64,000 nt of DNA from Periglandula ipomoeae IasaF13 (lineage: Eukaryota; Ascomycota; Sordariomycetes; Hypocreales; Clavicipitaceae): positions 84,710 through 148,709 of the forward strand of contig AFRD01000025.1 in assembly GCA_000222875.2 (NCBI GenBank), read 5' to 3'. The notes under the pieces are model-generated. The model was not told where the DNA came from, did not search any database, and was given only the letters and a program-made list of their open reading frames with translations. The translations under genes and the position numbers were made by a program. Within the stretch, counting starts at the first letter, position 1. The number at the start of each line of letters is the position of its first letter. Below, piece by piece: positions 12,412 through 21,588 of this stretch.

Positions 12412-12739
12412 CTATGTGTTCTTCTTCTGTAAAAAGATCTCGCATGTAGGTATCTCGCTTCTTGATGTTTCAGACAGATAACGATCCATCATCGACCCGC
12501 TGACAGGTTGTGTACTAGGAGACGGGTATCATCAGCAGCAGTACGGCGATACAGTTAAGTGAGATCGTTCTTCCCTCAATCAGTAGCCGAAGCAAGTGAA
12601 TAAGAAATGGGATTGCAGACCTCTCAGAAGCGGCGGGCATATTGGCAACAGCGACTGGCTGCGTCGACTTTTCGGTACAGACACAGCCTGAGCAGCCTGT
12701 CTCTACCATAAGAGACAACGACACAGATGTGGAGGACAT
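12412..12739 (-). CDS. Tandem small protein C, 73 aa, two exons
   Basis: Exon 1 is 12621-12739 and exon 2 is 12412-12514, with a 106-bp intron (GTCTGC donor, CCTAG acceptor). Exon 1 is four codons longer and exon 2 four codons shorter than in A and B, yet the total is again 73 aa. It starts MSSTSVS, has VETG near residue 12 and carries DRYLSETSRSEI plus TCEIF in the C-terminal half. It is the most diverged copy at the N-terminus (several Cys). TATAAAT is about 140 bp upstream. Function unknown. Confidence 0.72.
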
Positions 12740-12877
12740 GATTCAATCTCGAATAAGACGTCTTTCTTGAAGGAAATCCAGATACAGGTAAACCTGCGTG
12801 GTGTCAATGATCAAGGATGAATTGAGACTCGATTGCTTTGCAGCATACAATTTTTCTGGGCTGGGAGAGAGACAGAT

Positions 12878-12884
12878 ATTTATA
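12878..12884 (-). promoter_or_regulatory. TATA box of tandem gene C
   Basis: TATAAAT on the minus strand about 140 bp upstream of the copy C ATG, matching the promoters of copies A and B. Confidence 0.5.
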
Positions 12885-13030
12885 CGGCACATTGGACAGG
12901 CGGACAGCACAGCACCAGGGCCGGTCGTGTTTTATCATCCCCTTCGGGCCCGGCTTGCCAGATGTTCAAGTCCAGCACTAGCGTGGGCCCAAGGCTCGCC
13001 GAACTTGCAGTGAAAGTCATTGACCAATGA

Positions 13031-14900
13031 GGTTTGCTTGGTTCGCCGGCCGCCTTGCACCGTGACGATCCGCAATAGCGCGTTTCCTTCCCCATCCCTG
13101 CCAGGCTAATGCATGGTTCCGCCATGCAAAATTCTTCGCTGAGCCAATAAGGCTTTGTGCGCAGGTTCCGGATAGGCTCCACCGTATTGAGGTTGCCTTA
13201 ATATCAGCCCAATCCGGGCACAACCACCCACACAACCAACGGCCTTGCACTTTCACTTGAGTCAGACTGATCAGGCTGGATAGTGTCGACAAGCGCGACG
13301 CAGAGTCACGTGATGTAACGCCCTGGTATATCAAGAGTACTTTAAAGTACGTAGATCACCCGCCAATTCCTGCTAGACTAGGCTCACTACAGGTACCTGC
13401 TGTTAGCGGAGACAGTGACCCAGTTGGCGCCTTTGACTGTCAAAGGGATGATCGGACTCAATACACAATTGGCATGGGTTCACGAGTTGAGATGACACTG
13501 AGTTGCTCGCTGTCCAGCAATGGCGTCTACCTCAGAAACACGTAAACATTTCTCAATTCTCTCAAGGACACGCATCTTAAAACAAGCCAGGAAATTTCCC
13601 GTCGATGCACCCCAATTCTCCTTGTGATGGAATGCTTTCTTCCAGTTCTTTTGCCGCGACCTGAGCATCGCCGAGTAAAAACAAAATGTGCATCACAATA
13701 GCTCAGTCATGAAAATAACTGCAGCACCGACTTCGAAGTGAATTCATCTGATTGGAGCGACGTTGGTATCGGAATGACGTGGCGCAACTATTATCCAAGC
13801 TTCTCTTGTACGTACAACGAAGAGCAACTCGAACACAAGAGATAACTCATCTCATCCATAAATGAGATAATACTACGCGCATGTGAAGAAAAGCTTGGTT
13901 CTCCCGCACAGCCGCCGAGTTGGCCTAAAGTACTGGCATGCGTTGTCGTGTTTGCCTCTGATAGCTCACACGGCATCGCAGATCATACAATGGGGGGAGC
14001 AACGAAGAAGCAATACAAAGTAATCTCGTGCTAGGCTTGCGTTGTGAGAGGCGAGGACGAACTTTGGAAGCTTCAATTCGCATTCATCGGTCAATCAACT
14101 CTTTCATGCAGTGGCCCAAGAAGTAGATGGTGTGGTCAGCCTTTGTAAGTGACCATACTTGCGCAAGATACATTCTTAGAGAATACCCACACTTTTTTAC
14201 ATGGCAGTAAAATGGCTCACCCGATCTCCGTTGCAGATTGCAAGACTGCTAGCTTTGATGTAAAGCGCGGCGAAGGAGCCGTGCACGTGCGTGCGCAGCA
14301 ATGAGACAGATACCGTTTAAAACGTGAATAAGAAGAAAGAAGTATCACAAATGATTACAGAATTCACAGCACCAAATCTCCACACCTCTAAGCAAGGGCC
14401 TTAGCAGTCGCACAAAGGCCCGTTTTAGGAAAATTCCGAGCCGAGGTCTTGAGTTGGTCCAACCACCAATCTGACGAAGCGCAAGAATTCTCCATCAAGA
14501 TCCATCCACAATCGCCACACCATGAAACGATGATGAGTGAGTAGCCATACGCCATACTGCTTGAAAGATTTTGCGCGACATTGAGAAACAATTTCATTTG
14601 ATTCACAATCCATCTTGGACGGAGTGAATCACAAATTCTACCTCATGATACATGAAAGTGCATTGTTTTGGACAATAAGGCAGACCTGGAAATCGTGCCC
14701 CATGTCCAGTGTGGTTGATTAGATGGAGATTGATCCACAGAACAATGTTTGTAGGTCTGCACAGACATACGTAAACTACCTTTCACGTTGTTGGACCAAC
14801 GTTGCAGATGTGCCAGACCGTAAAGAATCTTCATTGACAATCTTCAGCAAGGCTGCTCTTCTTTTTATTCTTTTCATTCTTCTCTTTTAGTGCGTACAGT
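13031..14900. other. Intergenic, no gene supported
   Basis: Only short ORFs (for example minus strand 13480-13668 and 14388-14606) without recognisable domains or supporting splice structure. No RNA gene seen. Confidence 0.4.
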
Positions 14901-14918
14901 CGATTGTACTCTCCAACA

Positions 14919-14925
14919 TATATAG
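14919..14925 (+). promoter_or_regulatory. Probable TATA box of secreted-protein gene
   Basis: TATATAG preceded by a pyrimidine-rich stretch, about 240 bp upstream of the ATG at 15168. The C/T-rich leader that follows is typical of fungal promoters. Confidence 0.45.
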
Positions 14926-15167
14926 AACCCCCTATCGCCCTCTGGTCACTTGCTCCAAATTCCTTATCCCAACAACACCTCAATCTCTCCTCCAGCAGCA
15001 CTGCGCAGCGCGTACTTTAACCAACGACCACCGTCGAGCACATCCTAGGTTCGTCGGCCCCCTCCCAATATCCGCTGCCCAGCGATACAACAAATGCCCA
15101 ATATTAACACACACGTCATAGAAACTTTCCATTCCCACACTACCCACTCTGACCTATTCAAAAAGCA

Positions 15168-15500
15168 ATGGTTCGCCCAACGGCTATTCTTTTTCTCGCC
15201 TTCGCCGGTATCACACTCGCCAATAAAGATAACATTTACGCGGAATGGACCGAACCAAGCGTTTGAAAGGGGAAAGGACTATGCTGCAGGTGCGAGAAGG
15301 ATAACAAGCATGATAACGGGCAAACTGCATGCGTCTCCGACCGAATAGCGAATTATATTTCTGTGAACGACGATGGCAACTTCTTTTGTGACCTCTGGGC
15401 CGGGACAGACTACGTCGACGTGTTGTGCAAGGGCAAGTATCCTGCTAAAGGTTGCAGAGCCAAGGAGAAGGGTCGGACTTCTAAGTGCTGGAAGTGTTAA
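15168..15500 (+). pseudogene. Small cysteine-rich secreted protein gene with one in-frame TGA
   Basis: From the ATG at 15168 the frame encodes a clear signal peptide (MVRPTAILFLAFAG then ITLA, cleavage about residue 19). It continues to a TGA at 15264-15266 (codon 33), then stays open to TAA at 15498-15500. The part after the TGA has nine Cys in 77 residues, including a CCxC cluster and a C-terminal Cys pair four residues apart, typical of small secreted effector-like proteins of fungi. Length to the TAA is 110 codons. A TATA box and pyrimidine-rich leader precede it. As written only a 32-residue peptide is made. The only GT-AG pair around the TGA that would keep the frame would be under 30 bp, too short for an intron. 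The gene is either broken or the stop is recoded. Confidence 0.65.
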
Positions 15501-16446
15501 GGGGTCCAGAAATGACCAGGCTGGTGTTTTGAAAAAAATGGAAAGCAAGGGGAAGCTGGCTTCTTTTGGCTTCGTACTCATATACTCAGCGTGTATGAAC
15601 GCATCATTAAACTACTAGAGGTTCGGTAATGAATTTGTTCTGTTTGTCGATTGCAATTGTCCCGGGAGTGATTAGTGTGTCATTTGTTGTTTTCCGCTGA
15701 TACCCTATGTACAATTACTTTGGTTCCCTTAGTCATACTTCGTGCCAAGGTCATGGGTCTGGCCTTGTGGCCTCAGATTGCAATCATACTCACATTTTAA
15801 GGGACAACAATTCTCAAAGCCCCTGCCAGACCTTTTTGTCGTGCTCTTTTTTTAAAAAAAAAATTGGGCAGAGCCTACAAGCATGCTTCTGAAGCAATAG
15901 CAAATAATTCATCGTCTCTCAATTACAAGATAAATGTCCTTGCCCAACAATATAGGAGGTCAAGATCGATATTCTGTGACTTGTATCTTTTTTGTGTTGA
16001 AAGCAAATGGCCTTTCCTAGTGCGTTTATGTTTTCCAGCGCCCTCTTCTTTTCAACAAGAAGTAGATCAAAAATATACAGAGAGCCTTACAGACTCCATC
16101 CTTCCATTCTTCACATGTGTGTTGAATCACAACGTCTGTTCCAATCACACCGCACGAAATGGCATGAGACCACGCCGAAGATACGAAACTCAAAAGACAA
16201 CACGCGTGCTTCTTGTTAAAATAATCTGCTTGGTCCTAACTAGTCGTGGGGCGGAAGAACCACAAGCCTTTACGTAGTTTCTCTTATCAGATTAACATGC
16301 TAGGTGTTCCAATCCAACAATCGAGGATAGCAGCATATGCTAGCCAAGCAATAAATGTCTCCGCATCAAAGCAGATACCAGATCATCAACCCTACACAAC
16401 AACTCAACATCAACAGATCATACCAACAAAAGTCGCCAAAGCAAAA
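15501..16446. other. Intergenic, no gene seen
   Basis: AT-rich in places, with a 10-nt A run near 15853. Plus-strand ORFs at 15864-16277 and 16246-16818 have no domain-like pattern, and the second is the shadow of the minus-strand secreted-protein gene. Confidence 0.4.
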
Positions 16447-16845
16447 TCAGACCCCCTTCCCCGAAAATTTACCCCTCCACTTCGCCATCTTCTCCCTCAA
16501 CAGCCTCATCGCACTCGGCCCCTCAAGCCGAGAATAATCATTCTGCCGAACCCTAATGGCCGCAGCGCGAAAACCTTCCACTCGAATACATGCACCGTCC
16601 GACACAATATCATGCGGCCTCGTCTGGCAGGCAGCATCGGAGTAAATCTAAGCCTTGGTATCCCCGACGTCGGAAAGGAACATGAAGGCCTGGCCGTCGA
16701 TAGGGATGCAGTCCTCGGGTGTTCTCATTTTCGAGCTCTCAATCTCGTGGCTTTCGCCGAAGCAGTTCGTTCCTTTGTAGATTGTCACGAGGAATTCCGA
16801 GTGTACCAAAGCTGGTAGCAGCAAGAAGAGAATTGAGGTGTGCAT
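16447..16845 (-). pseudogene. Small secreted protein gene with one in-frame TAG
   Basis: The internal ATG at 16845 gives a signal peptide (MHTSILFLLLPALVHS). The upstream ATG at 16932 would bury it, so 16845 is preferred. The mature part has a TIYKGTNC start, a second Cys in EDC and a hydrophobic FMFLSD segment. It then meets TAG at 16648-16650, and the same frame goes on with IYSDAAC and GACIRVEG to TGA at 16447-16449. The four-Cys pattern spread evenly on both sides of the TAG is that of a common class of fungal secreted proteins of about 110-130 residues, so the region after the stop belongs to the gene. No intron can remove the TAG in phase. Confidence 0.6.
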
Positions 16846-17129
16846 TTTTCGATTGCGAGGGACGAAAGGGCCTAGATCCAGTAATGAGGTGAGAATTATA
16901 GGAATTGGCCACGTGGAAAAGAAACGTGGCATGACTCCTTAATATAGTAGTGCCCTGACATTATTTAACAAGGTGTGGTGAAAATCCTCCTTGAAATAAC
17001 CTTGATGCCCTAGATTCCCTTCTCGAATATTATTGGCTGTAAATCCACCGACATGCCATTTTTGGATATCGGCCGGTCCCCGCTCACTCGCAGAATATGG
17101 ATGCCTCGTCGATAAGCATGGGGCATTGT

Positions 17130-17428
17130 TTACTGCGGAGTTACTGAATTTATCTGCAGTTTGGAAAGGCTATTGGTTAATGTTCCTGGATCAACATTGG
17201 GGCAGCTAGTCTTGTCTTTTGCCTCCAGAATAACAGACCGGGCCCGTTTGATATGCACACTGGCATAATCCTTTCGGCGATGAGCAGATAATTTGAGCAA
17301 GTCCACCAAAGAAGCATTGACTACGGTCATCTGAGATCATTTCAATACTCAAAAGGATGGAGAGCGGGCCGCGTAAAAATCTAAAACAACAAAACTATAC
17401 TTACATATACGCCGTGTAGAATCTCCAT
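17130..17428 (-). CDS. Hypothetical small protein, 74 aa, two exons
   Basis: Exon 1 (17405-17428) gives MEILHGVY. A 74-bp intron with GTAAGT donor and CTCAG acceptor leads in phase to exon 2 (17130-17330), ending in TAA. The product is basic with an amphipathic helix (HRRKDYASVHIKRARS). No family recognised. An alternative is a 66-aa protein starting at the ATG that opens exon 2 (17330). It lies downstream of, and on the same strand as, the six-exon gene. Confidence 0.4.
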
Positions 17429-17534
17429 CGTGGGTTAACTAATATACAACACAAACCCGAGGTAGTGTCTACCAGTGGAGACCGGAGGCCACTGATAATG
17501 GTCTCCGGCCACTTAAACAATATCAAAACCACCC

Positions 17535-19483
17535 TCAAGGGAGCTCAGGGGTCGCTTCATTCTCCACAAAAGCTGTCATACGATTTCTAGGACTATCCTT
17601 TCGTGGCTCGTCTTCATCGTCTATCACTCGTGCTGAGCATGGAGTAAAATGACGGTTCCTTTTCACGCTCTTGTCGGAAAACAACCTTGCTTTATCATTT
17701 GCATCATTGCTCTTCCAGGTCCCACAATTGTTGTTCGAGTCTATGGTGGGAGTTGACTGCACTGATCTATTCAGTCGATCCAGACTGGCTCTCTCCGCAT
17801 CAACGTTGCCGACAGGAATGCTGCATCCGGATGGTATAATCATTTGTTGCGACACGCGTCGCATCTCCGAATGCTCGTGATAATTGATGGTTGTGGGAGT
17901 CCCTGTTGTCGCAGGAGACACCCCGTACACCTGACCGCGATTCTCTTTACGGGACTTGACTTCTGGGGACGGCACATGAGAAGTCGCGGTTTGGAGATGC
18001 ATCTGCATTGGCTGGTGGCTCAGCAGAGAGTTTGCCAAAGTATCTGCAAAGTTTGAAGGGAAGAGGGCGCTATTTGGGATGATCGGAAATCCTGCTGGCG
18101 CAACGTTTGCTTGAGTATCTGTACCGCCACTCATATTGTCAAGTTCTTACCTTCTCCGCCATAATTCCCACTATCTGCTGCTGTTGGGGTATTTGTGGGT
18201 ACTTTCAAACTGGCTACCAGTCTATCGTCGTTTTGATGCAAGCTGTTTGCAAGCTGTTCGCCCACATCCGAAGCTACATAGTCGGGCATGCTGACGTCTG
18301 TGCTCATTCTTCTATCACTTCTCTGCGTGCAGCCGTGTCGCATGAGGTTTCCGGCCATTGCCAAGCCCATGTTGTTCCAATATTCGAAGAAAGGGTCAGG
18401 GTTTCTGAGGTTAGCATATGCGGCTGGTCCACAGTTAGGATGCGTAGCCCGCCTGTTCCCCATCATGATTGTTGGATTCGTGAGAGTTCCAAACGGGTTC
18501 ATAGGGTGATCGTTGCTGCTAGTCCGGCGTCGAGGGGAATGGGCATGTGATTCGGAATCATCGGACTGCAACGAAGGGACTTCCATTGGCGTTGCATAAG
18601 GGGCTTTGCACCACATGGAAGGATTGGGCCACGCAATTGACGACGACTCGAGAATGTCTAAGGCCAAGTTAGCTCTGCACTGGCCCAGGCGAGCACACAG
18701 TAACTTTGAAGGCAGACGTTGTGTTCTCCTGTTCCCTGGGGCTAAATACCTTGAGGGGCATGCTGGAATGAAAATGCGACAATGTTCTTGATCCTTTCGA
18801 ATGGCTCGGTAACTGAGTCACGGGGGAAACCCTCACTCAGCACCACCTTGATGCGGCCAAGGTCATCGGCTGGAATCCACCAATCTTGATGAAGGAGCTC
18901 CTTTCTGAAGCCTGGAAATTTGAGGAGTTCAAATTCGGTCGCCGCAGAGAAAGCTTTCTGTGTCAGCGCTCGGGTAGCCCTTGCTTGCCAAAAGGCTTCA
19001 CCTACCCCATGCTTGTGTAATTATATGTGGCCAAGTACTCTTTGTGCCTAGCATTGTGGACCTAGGAGTCTGTTAATGATTATCCGCCTTGGACGTGATA
19101 TTCAGCCGGGTGACCATGCTTACGCCACGAGTCTGCCATCTATGAACAAACGAGCCTCGAACCTGGCGTTCTCCGCGAATTCAGTATAAGACTGTGCATA
19201 TTGGCTCATGACCGGGGCTGTCCAAGAGTGAATAGAGACTTGAAATGGTGAGCCAGCGGGCAGGCTAGAAACGAAGCAGCAGAGTGTCGGTAGTCCGAAT
19301 GAGCCACCAAGTGGGCGAGCCTCTGAATACAGCGGGATGAAGTTAGAAAGTGTCAAAATAAACGAAAGGGGGTGAACCCGCCATACCTGGATCATACACC
19401 ATATGGCAGGCTACTCTGAACTCCTTGAGGGGAACTTTGCAGTCTTTCGGGAATAGCAGAACGTCCCAGTCCTGGTATCGCAT
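17535..19483 (-). CDS. Conserved hypothetical protein, 540 aa, six exons
   Basis: Exons are 19387-19483, 19124-19322, 19006-19061, 18750-18953, 18151-18657 and 17535-18094, all GT-AG and in phase. The last acceptor has two in-frame alternatives nearer the donor. The start MRYQDWDVLLFP and the conserved blocks SIHSWT, FIDGRLVA, STWPHII, GRIKVVLSEGFPRD, KNIVAFSFQHAP and SIAWPNPSMW are those of an uncharacterised family I remember from Pezizomycotina, mainly Dothideomycetes. The conserved half is residues 1 to about 200. The rest is Ser/Asn/Pro-rich, low-complexity and probably disordered. No catalytic motif, signal peptide or membrane segment. Function unknown, possibly regulatory or nuclear given the disordered, charged tail. 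Confidence 0.75.
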
Positions 19484-20232
19484 CTTGACGAAGGGAATGA
19501 AGAGTGTGCTTGATCACCGGACGATCTGGCTTAGAATGAGTGATCATTACGAGCGACAACGGGCCCATTGATGATAGTAAATAGAAAGCCTCCTTGGTCC
19601 GATGGAGACGACAATGGGACACGAACCGGCAAAATACTTCAGCACAAGCCCAACACAAACAAGACCACGTCCAGATTGGCTGGGCGACGAGAACACGACA
19701 TGGCGTTCCTGCCAGCTCGAAGCCAAACGGCTGCCGAAAGGAGCAATAATAGGCGAAGACCAGTTCGAGGACCGGAGACGACAGCCGCTCGAGTGTAGGC
19801 CTTTGTCAAGTGGTGGGTTTTGTGGGTTGTGCCAGCCTTTGCAGCGGTTGGTACCTGTCACTTATGTCAGTGCTTGCGTGTGCGCTTGTGTTGGCAAAAG
19901 GGTCGCATGGAGCGACTCGAGCTGTAGCCTCGAAGCGACTTGACGCTTCCAAGCATGTTTTATTCACTACAGCAGAAACATCATGAAGGGGAATATAGAA
20001 ATTCGTATACTGGTGCGGTGACAGCAGCACAATGAAACCAAACGTTCATGGACAAAGAAAAAGTGATTTGCGAATTGAGCTACTCGGTCCAACGTAAACC
20101 ATGCTGTAAGTTCGCGGGTCTCCCTCAAAGTGTGCCTGACAGCGATCGAATGCTGTTGTTTTACAATTATTCCTTGATTCCGCGCCTCGTCTATGTACAT
20201 CGACTCTCTTGGGAGCGTGACCTATCCCGTCT
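19484..20232. other. Intergenic, no gene seen
   Basis: Promoter side of the six-exon gene and 3' side of the complex I gene. ORFs on both strands overlap one another and lack coding character. Confidence 0.4.
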
Positions 20233-20888
20233 TCAAGGTTCCTCGTCACCCTCCTGTCGTGCCTATGAAATGTATGTCAGCTTTCCGCGATGTGCTACTG
20301 TCCGGCATCGCGACGGTTCGCATAAACTCACCCTCACAGCTCCAGGTCCACCCAATTCTCGTTCCAGGCCGCCCTCGAACTCTCGCGGGTATGTAGGTTG
20401 GTCGGGATACTTCAAGTAGACTAGACCTGATAGTCCCAGGGAAACGGCAACAAAGGCTCCAATCATCACCAGTCCAGGTCCCGGCTTTGTCCAGGTGTAT
20501 TCGTATGGCGAAAAGATGCCGAGGACGTCATTGTCCTCGTGGACGGGCTCACCAAAGTTTCGGCGCTCCTGAGGATCCCACCAGTTCGCATATGGGTCTC
20601 TGAATTGTCGCTTAATTCGGGGAGTGTTGATATAACCGCCGTTCTATTGCCGATTGGTCAGTCAGTGTGAACTTGCAGCTCAGCAAGTGCGTGGCCATGT
20701 CGGGAACGAACCATGCCGGGGTCCTCCGATTCAGACAACGTCTGGCGTTCGGGGTACTTCGCATCAATGACTTTGCGGTCGGAAAGTGAGGCTGGCAGAA
20801 AGCCTCGTCGTTGGATCGTCGGGAGACATCGAGCCGTCGCGATGTTCGAGCGGACGGCGGAAGACCGGACAATACTTTGAGGCAGCAT
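20233..20888 (-). CDS. NADH:ubiquinone oxidoreductase subunit, NDUFB8 type
   Basis: Accessory subunit (ASHI/NDUFB8 family) of the membrane arm of mitochondrial respiratory complex I. Exons are 20712-20888, 20332-20643 and 20233-20262, all phase 0, giving 172 aa. The N-terminus is Arg/Ser/Ala-rich without acidic residues up to about residue 28, as for a mitochondrial presequence. Family hallmarks visible are YPERQTLSESEDPGM, NGGYINTPRIKRQFRDPY, WWDPQERRNFGEPVHEDND and a single membrane helix (about residues 103-122) followed by YPDQPTYPREF. The tiny last exon encodes only an acidic tail. It is divergent from SWR1 across about 700 bp. Confidence 0.88.
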
Positions 20889-21588
20889 CTTCAGAGAAGT
20901 CAGCAGGATGACCAGATGAGGGATGGCGGTGATGCTTTGCGTGGTTTGTAGCCCCAATTGAGCTTTGAACGTACCTTGAGCGAAGAAACAGCGTCGGCGG
21001 CGCCCAATTGCAGGTTGTGACGTGATAACTCTTAGCAGAGAGCTTTCTGCATCGCATGAGGTTGTGTACTGAATTGATGGACCACTGTTCAATGGCGGTG
21101 TTTGTGCCTGAGGCCACAGCCTTGCGCTGCTTAATAACAGGAGCTCTCATTCGCGGGCTAATTGAATGACTAAGACATATGGGTAGTTTTGCCAGGTAAG
21201 TGGATCCACTGACAACACCTGCAGCTGGGCAAGGGGGAAGGAGCGATGGGGAAGCACGCAGAGCACAGCACCCGCCGTACGAGTACGTACCGTCTCAGCT
21301 CCAGCACAGCAAGAATGCTCTGTTACTGGTGGTGACTGGTGAGGTGAGCGCACACCCGGCCATGTCATCCGAGTTTCCATTTTCTCCCCATCTCAAAAGT
21401 TTTGCTAGCAAGCCGGCATTTGCTCACAATTTTTGCCGCAGCGCACGCCACAAGCCTCTGATCATGTGCAAAATCTATATGGACATCCGCTGAGACGTTA
21501 CGCATCTCTAGACTATAATTTCTACCCTTCAAATGCTTGCCTCGCAGAGCTCACGTCGATTTGCGTCTCCTGGCTCCACGTTGTCATA
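20889..21588. promoter_or_regulatory. Divergent promoter region, NDUFB8-like / SWR1
   Basis: About 700 bp between two divergently transcribed core genes. I see no TATA element at a convincing distance. The short ORFs within it are not conserved-looking. Confidence 0.4.

Larger units (their letters stand above)
5886..13030. repeat. Three diverged tandem units (A, B, C), each carrying the 73-aa gene
   Basis: Blocks of this region align to each other in order. A 6150-6540 matches B 8790-9190, including an identical 20-odd-bp block reading CATCACTTTTTGTATTTGCC at about 6517 and 9160. A 6840-7370 matches B 9470-9970 and C 12400-12740. B 8035-8345 matches C 11805-12085, starting with TTTCCCAATTAGGCAA in both. 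Gene starts are spaced 2602 and 2784 bp apart. The left edge of A is uncertain. Unit B carries about 1.2 kb of extra sequence (10.5-11.8 kb). Divergence is well beyond recent duplication outside the coding parts. Confidence 0.75.

Noticed and set aside
15094..15348. 84-aa plus-strand ORF over the secreted-protein gene
   Set aside because: Different frame from the one with signal peptide and Cys pattern.
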